This document shows, piece by piece, positions 40,806-49,315 of a stretch of DNA of 64,000 nucleotides. The translations under genes and the position numbers were made by a program. The DNA is from Ustilago trichophora (lineage: Eukaryota; Basidiomycota; Ustilaginomycetes; Ustilaginales; Ustilaginaceae). Location: the NCBI GenBank assembly GCA_900323505.1, contig OOIN01000031.1:372001-436000 (forward strand). The letters are read 5' to 3'. The notes beneath the pieces are model-generated. The model had not been told where the DNA came from. It made no database searches and saw only the letters and a list, made by a program, of their open reading frames with translations. How positions within the stretch are numbered: the first letter of the stretch is position 1; every line of letters starts with the position of its first letter.

Positions 40806-43661
40806 ATGTCGGCCCCTCGTGCCACTTACAGCGTCTCGTCCTCTCAGGCGTCTACCGTCACGCCCTTCACCACCGACGTCGCCTCGTCCGTCGCTTCTCT
40901 TGACTCGTCCATCCCTACTTCCCCCGAACCTTCCGACCTTGGCGACGATGCTGATCTCAAGCTTCCCTTTGTCTCGCACAAGGATCGTCGTGGTCCCAAC
41001 GGCTACCGTTTCGCCACTCAGTGCGCTACCGTAGATGATCCCAACCACAAGGACCAGTACGGTTCTTCTTCGGCCCCCATCTACATGTCCGCCACCTTCA
41101 AGGGTCTTCCCGGTGCCGAGTTCGACTACTCTCGTTCGGGCAACCCTACCCGTTCCATGCTCCAGCACCACCTTTGTCAGCTCCAAAACTGCAAGTACAG
41201 CTTTGCCGTTTCCAGTGGAATGGCCTGTCTCGACGTCATTACTCGCATCGTCAAGGCCGGTGAGCGCATCATTGCTGGTGACGATCTCTACGGTGGCACT
41301 AACCGTCTGCTTGGCTACCTCGCCTCGCACCAGAACATCCACACCGACCATGTCGACACCACCGATGCCGACAAGGTCGAGCAGATGCTACAGCAACGCA
41401 GCCGTGACGCTGCTGCTGGTCTTTGCGGCAAGGTCAGCATGGTTCTCCTCGAGACCCCTACCAACCCTTGTCTCAAGATCTGCGATCTCCAGCGTTGCGC
41501 TGCTGCCGCCAAGAAGTGGGCTCCCGATGCCGTTGTCGTTGTCGACAACACCATGATGTCACCTTACCTCATGCGTCCCCTCGAGCTTGGTGTCGACGTT
41601 GTCTACGACTCGGGTACCAAGTACCTCTCCGGACACCACGATCTCATGGCCGGTGTCATTGCTTGCGATCGAGACGACCTCGGCAAGCAGATCGCATTCA
41701 CCATCAACTCGATCGGAAATGCACTCACCCCCATGGACTCGTTCCTCCTGCTCCGTGGTATCAAGACCCTCGCTGTGCGCATGGACCGACAGCAGGCTTC
41801 TGCCATCACCGTGGCTCACTACCTCGACTCGCTCGGATTCAAGGTCAACTATCCCGGTCTCGCCTCTCATCCTTCCAAGGCGATTCACGATAAGCAGGCT
41901 GCTGGTCCCGGCTCCGTGCTCAGCTTCGTCACCGGTGACAAGGCGCTCTCGGAACGCATCGTCGGAGCTACTCGATTGTGGGGTATCTCAGTCTCATTCG
42001 GCTGTGTCAACAGTCTCATCTCGATGCCCTGTCTCATGTCGCACGCTTCCATCGACCCCAAGGTGCGTGCCGCTCGCGGCATGCCCGAGGACCTCATCCG
42101 TCTCTGCGTCGGTATCGAAGACGAGCGCGATCTGCTCGAAGACCTCGAGAATGCGCTTCTGCAAGCCGGCGCCATCCGCCGCAAGCCCTCTTCTCGATCG
42201 ATCGATCTCAATTCCGAAAGCTCCCGCGCAGCATCTCCAGATCCCATTGCCTACGAACGTACGCCTTTGGATACCGACCAGCCACTGCAAGCCGACAAGG
42301 TGGGCAGCTTGGTCGACGATATGAACCGTGCCAAGCTCGAGACCCGTGGCGGTGAGGGGGAACCTCGCCTTGCTCAGGATCACCCGCCGCCGACATCGAT
42401 TGTGGTCAGCGCTCCCGGCAAGGTGATCTTGTTCGGCGAGCATGCGGTGGTGCACGGCGTCACTGCCGTTGCCGGCTCGGTGGCTCTTCGATGCTATGCT
42501 AGCGTCTCGCCGCGTGAGGATGGAAAGATCTCGCTCGACTTGCCCGATCTTGGTGTGATTCACACCTGGAACATTGCAGAGCTTCCATGGGCTGCTGTAC
42601 CCAAGTCGATTCAGGGTGGTGGATGCGTCCCCGACTCGCTGGACAAGGGACTGGTGAGCGCCATCGAAAAAGTGGTGGGGGATACGGTCAACGAGAGCGA
42701 GAGAAGCCACGCTGCCTCGATTGCCTTCCTGGTGCTCTACATGTGCATTGCTGGCCAGGCCGATGCTCGTGCACAGGCATTTGTGCTGCGTTCTGCCTTG
42801 CCCATCGGTGCGGGTCTCGGCTCCAGCGCCGCACTCAGCTCGTGCCTGTCGGCGGCTCTCAACATTCTGTACAGGCGCATCCCTGCTCCTGCTGGTGAAG
42901 TGGCAGCTGATCACTCGACTTACGTCAACCAGTGGGCATTCCTCTCTGAGAAGGTGATTCACGGCACTCCCTCTGGCGTCGACAACTCGGTCGCAGTCCA
43001 CGGTGGCGCCATCGCCTTCACCCGGGCTCACCCTATCAACACGCTGACCCAGAATAAGATGGACAAGCTCAAAGGGTTTTCGTCATTCCGCTTCTTGCTC
43101 GTTGACAGCTGTGTCGGACGTGAGGGCAAAAAACTCATCGCCCACGTCGCAGCTCAAAAGGAAGCTGAGCCTAGCCGAGTCAACGCTGCTCTCACCCGCA
43201 TCCAAAGCATTGCTGACAAAGCCCAGCACCTACTCTCTGGCTCTTCTGGCCTCAGCCGAGCTGACCAAGTCGCTCAACTTCGCGAGCTTATCAAGCAGAA
43301 TCACACCGAGCTGGTCGGCCTCGAGGTTTCTCATCCTGCCCTCGAGCTGATCAAGAACAAGACCGAGACGTTCGCCCCCGAGCAGCTGGCTACCAAGCTC
43401 ACCGGCGCCGGAGGAGGCGGTTGTGCAGTGACCCTCCTGCCCGATGATTTCGAGGAGGAGAAGGTCAAACAGCTGACGAGCGAGCTTGAGAACGCCGGAT
43501 TCAAGTGCTACGAGACCAGGGTTGGTGGCGATGGCTTTGGTGTCAAGCTGCTCAAGAACGGCGAGGAGGAGGCCGAGACCAAGGTTCGCTTCCAAGAGGC
43601 TAGCGTAAGTACTGTGCTTGCTGAGTGGGCCGAGGGACAGGATGGTTGGATCTTTGCTTGA
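40806..43661 (+). CDS. Fusion of cystathionine beta-lyase and mevalonate kinase
   Basis: One uninterrupted 951-codon ORF with two complete enzymes. Residues about 55-455 are a PLP-dependent lyase: SAPIYMSATFKG, EFDYSRSGNPTR, SSGMACLDV, LLETPTNP, VVVDNTMMSPY, the PLP site SGTKYLSGHHD with Lys272, FGCVNSLISMP and LIRLCVGIEDE. The SVSFGCVNSLISMP style is that of fungal cystathionine beta-lyase (STR3/metG; cystathionine to homocysteine, pyruvate and ammonia) rather than gamma-lyase. After a polar linker (about 456-528) comes a GHMP kinase: APGKVILFGEHAVVHG at 536-551, PIGAGLGSSAA at 666-676, HGTPSGVDN at about 719-727 and TGAGGGGCAVTLL near 865. This is mevalonate kinase (ERG12) of the sterol/isoprenoid pathway, full length at about 420 residues. 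The linker has no stop, no plausible splice pair and no NPGP-type 2A motif. A GTAAGT at 43605 near the end is read through as coding. Confidence 0.9.
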   Translation: MSAPRATYSVSSSQASTVTPFTTDVASSVASLDSSIPTSPEPSDLGDDADLKLPFVSHKDRRGPNGYRFATQCATVDDPNHKDQYGSSSAPIYMSATFKGLPGAEFDYSRSGNPTRSMLQHHLCQLQNCKYSFAVSSGMACLDVITRIVKAGERIIAGDDLYGGTNRLLGYLASHQNIHTDHVDTTDADKVEQMLQQRSRDAAAGLCGKVSMVLLETPTNPCLKICDLQRCAAAAKKWAPDAVVVVDNTMMSPYLMRPLELGVDVVYDSGTKYLSGHHDLMAGVIACDRDDLGKQIAFTINSIGNALTPMDSFLLLRGIKTLAVRMDRQQASAITVAHYLDSLGFKVNYPGLASHPSKAIHDKQAAGPGSVLSFVTGDKALSERIVGATRLWGISVSFGCVNSLISMPCLMSHASIDPKVRAARGMPEDLIRLCVGIEDERDLLEDLENALLQAGAIRRKPSSRSIDLNSESSRAASPDPIAYERTPLDTDQPLQADKVGSLVDDMNRAKLETRGGEGEPRLAQDHPPPTSIVVSAPGKVILFGEHAVVHGVTAVAGSVALRCYASVSPREDGKISLDLPDLGVIHTWNIAELPWAAVPKSIQGGGCVPDSLDKGLVSAIEKVVGDTVNESERSHAASIAFLVLYMCIAGQADARAQAFVLRSALPIGAGLGSSAALSSCLSAALNILYRRIPAPAGEVAADHSTYVNQWAFLSEKVIHGTPSGVDNSVAVHGGAIAFTRAHPINTLTQNKMDKLKGFSSFRFLLVDSCVGREGKKLIAHVAAQKEAEPSRVNAALTRIQSIADKAQHLLSGSSGLSRADQVAQLRELIKQNHTELVGLEVSHPALELIKNKTETFAPEQLATKLTGAGGGGCAVTLLPDDFEEEKVKQLTSELENAGFKCYETRVGGDGFGVKLLKNGEEEAETKVRFQEASVSTVLAEWAEGQDGWIFA

Positions 43662-44300
43662 GTGCGAGAAGGAGCAGCTTGTCAAATGATGTTTGCATAG
43701 AATACAGTGTTTATGACTTCCAGTTGTCTTTGTTCTTGGCTTGTGTATTTTGTATAATTCTCTTTTGTGTGTGTGTGTGTTTTGGTTCAGAGTGCTCACG
43801 TTGGTGCTGCGAAATGAGCTTGGCAGTCATGTCAAAGCTTGGTGTGTTTTTTCTTGGTAGTCTTGTGGGCGCTGGTCGATTGTGCAGACGTGCTTCCGCC
43901 GACCATCCAGCTGCTTGCCTGTTCACAATTGCAATGTGATTGTCAAAGGAGGGCTACACATTCCCACGCTCAAAATCTGCACCCACCCGTTCACCCAAAG
44001 TGTCTCTTGGAGGGGCTTGTCAGCAAAATCGCCTCTGGGAAGCGGACCGTTGGTGGGGACTTCAGCGAGACGCTTGACGACGGCCGAGGTTGACTTCATC
44101 TGGATGCTTTGCCCTTTGTGCAGTCACACTTTTTGAAAAAAGACACAAAAAAAAAGGAAAGCGTTGTGTGTTCACCCCATCGAAGTATCGCCGCTGTCAC
44201 ACATCCACTCAGCTGGAAAAGTATAAAGATGCGCCGACGACGGATCCAGTCATTCCAGGGAGCATCCCCTCAACCTTGTTGATCAAGCTTTAACCTCTTC

Positions 44301-44346
44301 TTCCTGTTCCTCCTAATCCTCCTGTTCCTCCTGTTCCTCCTGTTGC
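44301..44346. repeat. CCTCCTGTT nine-nucleotide repeat
   Basis: About five imperfect tandem copies of a pyrimidine-rich 9-mer in an intergenic stretch. Confidence 0.75.
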
Positions 44347-44919
44347 CTTTCTGCTTCCTTTCCGCCTTCCCTACGCTGCTTTACCGATTCAAAAATTCGC
44401 TCTCTTCTTTGACTCGATTGTATTCTTCCCCTTTCTGCGCTTAGCTCTGTAAGTACAGTCCAGACTTTCCAAACATCTGCGTTATGATCCGATATCGGAA
44501 AGTCTTCCCCTTACCCCGTCGTCGGATGTGACCGAATGCAGTGAAGCTTATCTGACACATCTTCTGCTCCGCTCTCCGGCTGACAACGGATCAAAACATA
44601 CTCTTTTCGCTATTGCGCTTAATCCGGATACACCCTCGTTTTTTCTTTTCGGGGTCCCTTCTGACTTCATCTTGCGCCATCGCCGTGTTAACTCTTTTCG
44701 ATAGATAGCTGTCTTCCCTTTCGAACCCCTGATCCTTTGGTGCGGTGCGGAATCAACAAAGAAAAAAAAGAAGAAAAAAAGGCGAGTCAATCGAAAACAT
44801 CACGTTGATGCGGTCGATTTCAGGGCAAGCGGTGGTATATGCTGGCGGTATGTACCCCAGAAATACGCCCTGCATTACTGTTGTACAAGTCAGCTGATCG
44901 CGCGGGATCTCGATGGAGA

Positions 44920-44925
44920 TATAAG
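44920..44925 (+). promoter_or_regulatory. Possible TATA element of the DPBB protein gene
   Basis: TATAAG 205 nt upstream of the start codon at 45130, followed by a CT-rich stretch with several possible transcription starts. TATA-like elements are not obvious before most other genes here, so this could mark a strongly regulated promoter. Assigned from position and sequence only. Confidence 0.35.
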
Positions 44926-45129
44926 GAGCAAGGCTGTTGACGCCATCCTTGGCACCCTTTGCCCCCTCCTCATCCGCATCTCACATCATAGCAAGACCCG
45001 TTCGACTAACCTCAACACTTCTCCGCTCTACTCTCTCAACACAGCCGCTCTTCATCTTCTCTCTCTCCATAGACCCTTCTTGCATACAACCATCCACTAG
45101 ATCCTTCTCCCTTTCTCGTCATCTTCAAC

Positions 45130-46269
45130 ATGCAGATCACCAACATCTTCCTCATTGGCACCTTCGCCATCCTCACCTTCACCACAACCTACACCCAAGC
45201 TCTTCCTACCCGTTTCCACCGAGCTCACCACCACCACCGAGGAATCGCACATTCTCGTCGAAATGTTTCAAAGCAGCCCAGGAGGGACGATCGCGGAGAT
45301 CTTGTGGCACATGACGCATACGAGGCTCATTTGCACGCCCTCGAAGCAGCACTTCAGCGTTACAACGATTATGGCGACAAGGAAAGCTTGGATTTCTACC
45401 TCAATGGGTTTGCTGGACGAGTTGATGATCCAGCTCAGAACTCTGCTCAGTCTGAAGATAGAGATGGCAAAAACGGTACTGCTAAGCAGGGTGATCAAGG
45501 TCAGAAGATTGACGACTGCGAGGATGGCGATGGCAATGGCGATGGCAATGGCGATGGTAAGAATGGTCAGCCTCAGCCTCAGCCCGAGCCCGAGCCCGAG
45601 ACTCAGCCCAAACAGCCCTCGCAGAACAAGCCAAAGATGAAGAAGACCCACAAGAAGGCCAAGCCGCAGCAGGCTTCGAACAACTACATCCAGCCCTATC
45701 AGCCCGAACCGCCCAAGGAGCAGCCTCAGCCGGCTCAACCTCAGCAGCCGGTGACCCGACCTGAGACCTCCGACCCTGCCCCCAGCACTGGCGACAACGA
45801 TGTCAAGGATAGCAACGGCAAGAAAGGATCTTCAAAGCACGACTCTGGCCCCAGCAATAACAACTCGGCCAACTCGATCAACGGCTACACCCCACCTCGC
45901 TTCTCCACATCCTCTTCCCCCTCCACCACCTCCCTCTACACCCAATCTTCCCCCTTCACCGGTCACGCCACCTACTACGACACCGGCCTTGGCGCCTGTG
46001 GAATCGTAAACTCGGACACCGATCCCATCGTCGCCATCTCTAAAGACGTGTTTGAGCAGTACAATCCATCCTCTGGCAACCCCAACCACAACTCTCTCTG
46101 CGGTCGCAAGGTGGAAATCTCTTGGAAGGGGAAAAAGACTCTAGCTTTCGCCATGGATGAATGCCCAAGTTGCTATCCGACTAGCTTGGATATGAGCCCT
46201 AGCGTCTTTGAAGCACTTGATTGCAAAGATAAGGGCATCTTGGATGGTATTCAGTGGCGATTTGTCTGA
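45130..46269 (+). CDS. Secreted expansin-like protein with double-psi beta-barrel domain
   Basis: A 379-residue single-exon protein. The first 24 or so residues (MQITNIFLIGTFAILTFTTT, then YTQA) form a signal peptide. A His/Arg-rich segment follows, then an Asp/Gly/Asn repeat (about 135-150), a Gln/Pro/Glu-rich low-complexity spacer and Ser-rich sequence up to about 270. Residues 276-379 are a complete RlpA-like/barwin-like double-psi beta-barrel: FTGHATYYDTGLGACG, VAISKDVFEQY, LCGRKVEISW, AFAMDECPSCYP and SPSVFEAL. Cysteines are spaced as in fungal secreted expansin-like proteins. Such proteins are secreted and act at cell walls, some during plant colonisation; no catalytic residues are claimed. 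It is convergent with SEC15. Confidence 0.85.
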   Translation: MQITNIFLIGTFAILTFTTTYTQALPTRFHRAHHHHRGIAHSRRNVSKQPRRDDRGDLVAHDAYEAHLHALEAALQRYNDYGDKESLDFYLNGFAGRVDDPAQNSAQSEDRDGKNGTAKQGDQGQKIDDCEDGDGNGDGNGDGKNGQPQPQPEPEPETQPKQPSQNKPKMKKTHKKAKPQQASNNYIQPYQPEPPKEQPQPAQPQQPVTRPETSDPAPSTGDNDVKDSNGKKGSSKHDSGPSNNNSANSINGYTPPRFSTSSSPSTTSLYTQSSPFTGHATYYDTGLGACGIVNSDTDPIVAISKDVFEQYNPSSGNPNHNSLCGRKVEISWKGKKTLAFAMDECPSCYPTSLDMSPSVFEALDCKDKGILDGIQWRFV

Positions 46270-46828
46270 GCTTTCGCCATTCTCGATGGGAGAGAGAGGT
46301 GTTTAGACATCCAGAACACCAATAATAATAAAAAAAAAGAAAAATAAATTAGCTTGGAGGCTTCGGTTGATCCGATATCCCTCATCCCAGGTATCAAGTA
46401 GAGGAGCTGGTCTCTTCAAGAAAAGATGGAGTCAAGATCTGATTCATGGTTTCCACATTATGTTTCTCATTTGTTCACTTTAGCCGTCTTGAAGACATTA
46501 GTGTTGCCCTTACCGTTAGAGTCATGTTGATCATGGTCAAGGAGAGGGATTCTTTTTGGGTTTTCTTTTTCTTTTACGAATGTACGATGTTTTGCTTGCT
46601 TACGTTTCGAATCTGTTTGTCTGTCTGTTTGTTTGTTTGTTTGTGGTCAATGGGGTAATTTTTTGTTGGTCTCTTGTATTTGTCCAAGTCAGTCAAGACA
46701 TACTGTATGGTGAATTCTTAGGCATGTGCAGTACCGTGCAGTACACGATATGATCTTTGGGTTGTTTTCAAGAGATGCCATTCATTTGTTTCGTTTTCCC
46801 CAGCGAATTCGCATTAAGTTATACTTTA
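46270..46828. other. Intergenic between convergent genes; no gene seen
   Basis: 560 nt shared by two 3' ends. It holds an A-rich stretch (46321-46349) and a TTTG/TCTG tetranucleotide run (46616-46643). No gene is supported. Confidence 0.5.
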
Positions 46829-49315
46829 TCATCTACGCATAGCTCCAGCCCTTAACAACGACTCTTTTTCCCTCTGTCTTTTCATCAATTCTACACTACC
46901 TTCTGAACCTAACCTTGAAGAGTATCTTATCAACTTATCCAATATCATAATCAACTTTTTCGAATCCACAGCAGAATATTTCCAGTCTCCTCCCTGACCA
47001 TTACCATTCGACACTTTACCACTTTGAACCAAGCTTACATACTCTACCAATTGATCCTGCAAGAATAAGCCAAGAGTTTGAGTGACAGGGTCAAAAACAT
47101 TAGACGAAACATTGTCCTCGGCTGCTTTTTGCACGAGAAACATTATATCCGTATAAAGAATTTTTAACCCAACCAAATTGACAATAGGACAAGAATCACC
47201 CCCAACCAAATGCTTTTCGAATAAGCTATTGGAAAGATGTCCATAAGCAGCCGTATAAACTTTCGCCTTAACTTGATCAGGCAACAAAACAAGTACCGAT
47301 TCCATCATGGTCCTCAACCAATCAATCGTATCCTGTAACCATGCAGAATGCCCCCCCATCCCCCCTCCCCCCCCTCCTCCTCCTCCTTTTGTGCTAGCCG
47401 AAGGGGCGAAATCGTACTCTGCCAAACCCAAAAATTGATCCAATTTACCAGCAAATGCCAAATTGATCTTCTCCTCTGCAATCCTTAACGTCGCTAAAAA
47501 GTGTTTACTTGCATCCAACTGAAGCTCACCTCCCCTTCCATGAGGTGCACGAAGAGCAGCCAGAAGGTTTTCAAGTTCGATACAAGCCAAATTGAAATGC
47601 TCTGCATTGACGACAATCTGAGCGATTTGCGAAAGATTAATCGCAGCAGTATTGTCAAGTGAGCGTCGAATTCCGGTCGAAACTTGTTGAATCAGCAATT
47701 CGTCGAGAGATTTCTTGAGGATTTCGTCAATCTCGCGATGATTCTGACTAAACGAAAAGCCATCCGAGAAAACATAGTACTGATCGACCAGGTTTCGAAT
47801 GTCCATACAGCACAGCGGATAAGTCTGCGAGAAGGGCAAAGATAGCGGAAATCCAGAAGAGCGCAACATAGCATCATCACCAGGTTTAAGCCAACATACA
47901 GAAAGAACCTTATTCAGCTCCTCAGAATCAGATACCACCATAGGCTGATGTTGCGTCTCCCGCATGGCTTGTTGAAAATCTTTACTAAACCGATCGCGCA
48001 GTAGCTGCGCATACCGTTCGAACAAGGTCAACAGCAAAGCGTTGAGTTTGGTAACGGGGAAACTATACCCTTCCAAAGTCTGTATGAACGTTTGAACGCT
48101 CGCCTTGGCAGAGACGTAGATTTTGGTGTCTTTACAATCTCGAAGCGCAAGACTGACAATGTCGACAACGCGGGAGCACATGGTATCCCAAAGATCGTCG
48201 ACCTCTTGCTCGGATCGAAATCCACTAGGTGTAGTTTGAATGACATGATGTTCGACCAGGAAGAAGCCGACCATCTCTTCTAGTAGGGCTGGGAAAGATG
48301 CTCCTCCTCCTCCTGGGTTGGTGTTGTTGCTGCTGCTGCCGGTGCCGGTGCCGGTGTTGGCCAGAGGTTCGAATTTCAACCCCTGATTTAAAAGCAAGTT
48401 CGCTTGAGCCCTCCTGTCTTGGTGATAGCTAGTTTGCAAATCCTCCCTCAAATCCAATGCATCATAGATATGAATGCACTGATAGAGAGGACGAAAATCA
48501 ATCGAAACCTTTTCGTTATCGACAAAGTTGTGTTCCTGTCTTTCATTCACCACCAACTCTATCGCACTATTCACTTTTGCCAACCGGAGCAGCGGATCAC
48601 GCTGCGCTTTCACCCTCCATCTCTTCTGCCTATTTTCCATCGCCTCTAACGCCAATTGCCCCACAGTCCTCGATTTCTCCCTGACTTGAAACAGCCATTC
48701 CTTCAACTCCCTTGTCACTGCCTCCTTGACCTGGTTCCTCATTTGCGGTATCCCTTCCATCATGTGTTTTGCAAAATCATGATGCAGCACTCCTCTCAAA
48801 TGTACCATTTCCAACTCCTGCAAACTCCTCAACGCTGCAAAGTATTTTTTATCCTGAATCAACCCATCCACCCTATCCGCCAGATCGAGTACCCTGAGGC
48901 AAGTTTGAAGCGAATCAATAGCGTCTCCGACGTTAGCCGCGGTACGTTGAGTTTCGAGAAGCTGCTTTTTCTTACTGCCCAGAGAGCTGCCACCGGCTTG
49001 AACGTCTTCGTTGAGCTCCCCAATGCGATGCTTCAGGGTGACGGTGCCGGAACGTACTTTGAGAAGCTTGTCAACAGCAGCGACGAATTCGGAGTGGTTG
49101 GCATCGCAAACTGCTTCGATCTCGCGGTCTTTTTCGAAAACGAAATTTTTGAGATGTCGGAGAAAGGCATCCTGTTGACGAGCCTGGTCAAGAGATTTGA
49201 TAATGGGACCGAGTTGCTCGAGGTTTTCGGAGTCTGCGTCGAGGTCGGAGAAGAGGGTGAGTTGTTGAAGTTGGGCTTCGAGGGATACTAAGGGTCGACG
49301 AGGACGGGCGACCAT
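46829..49315 (-). CDS. SEC15: Exocyst complex component SEC15
   Basis: An 828-residue single-exon protein starting MVARPRRPLVSLE. Seen in order: coiled-coil N-terminal part (LRHLKNFVFEKDREIEAVCD, LKHRIGELNEDVQAG), CLRVLDLADRVDGLIQDKKY, LEMVHLRGVLHHDFAKHMM, then the strongly conserved NSAIELVVNERQEHNFVDNE with DFRPLYQCIHIYDALDLREDL, and MDIRNLVDQYYVFSDGFSFSQ, a typical Sec15 helical region. Sec15 is the Rab (Sec4)-binding subunit of the exocyst, which tethers secretory vesicles at sites of polarised growth. A poly-Gly/Met insert (plus-strand C runs at about 47347-47391) near residue 645 keeps the frame. Length is close to the family (800-900). Confidence 0.93.
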   Translation of the reverse strand: MVARPRRPLVSLEAQLQQLTLFSDLDADSENLEQLGPIIKSLDQARQQDAFLRHLKNFVFEKDREIEAVCDANHSEFVAAVDKLLKVRSGTVTLKHRIGELNEDVQAGGSSLGSKKKQLLETQRTAANVGDAIDSLQTCLRVLDLADRVDGLIQDKKYFAALRSLQELEMVHLRGVLHHDFAKHMMEGIPQMRNQVKEAVTRELKEWLFQVREKSRTVGQLALEAMENRQKRWRVKAQRDPLLRLAKVNSAIELVVNERQEHNFVDNEKVSIDFRPLYQCIHIYDALDLREDLQTSYHQDRRAQANLLLNQGLKFEPLANTGTGTGSSSNNTNPGGGGASFPALLEEMVGFFLVEHHVIQTTPSGFRSEQEVDDLWDTMCSRVVDIVSLALRDCKDTKIYVSAKASVQTFIQTLEGYSFPVTKLNALLLTLFERYAQLLRDRFSKDFQQAMRETQHQPMVVSDSEELNKVLSVCWLKPGDDAMLRSSGFPLSLPFSQTYPLCCMDIRNLVDQYYVFSDGFSFSQNHREIDEILKKSLDELLIQQVSTGIRRSLDNTAAINLSQIAQIVVNAEHFNLACIELENLLAALRAPHGRGGELQLDASKHFLATLRIAEEKINLAFAGKLDQFLGLAEYDFAPSASTKGGGGGGGGGMGGHSAWLQDTIDWLRTMMESVLVLLPDQVKAKVYTAAYGHLSNSLFEKHLVGGDSCPIVNLVGLKILYTDIMFLVQKAAEDNVSSNVFDPVTQTLGLFLQDQLVEYVSLVQSGKVSNGNGQGGDWKYSAVDSKKLIMILDKLIRYSSRLGSEGSVELMKRQREKESLLRAGAMRR

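Larger units (their letters stand above)
43662..45129. other. Intergenic region; no gene seen
   Basis: About 1.5 kb with no supported frame. It contains a CCTCCTGTT-type repeat (44301-44346) and, near 44920, a TATAAG sequence. The last 190 nt are CT-rich leader for the secreted protein gene. Confidence 0.45.

Noticed and set aside
43605..43640. GTAAGT near the end of the mevalonate kinase as an intron donor
   Set aside because: Reading through gives a sensible C-terminus (LAEWAEGQDGWIFA), and no good branch site and acceptor follow in frame.
47347..47391. C-runs in SEC15 as a possible frameshift
   Set aside because: The run encodes a Gly-rich insert and the SEC15 frame continues with family motifs on both sides.
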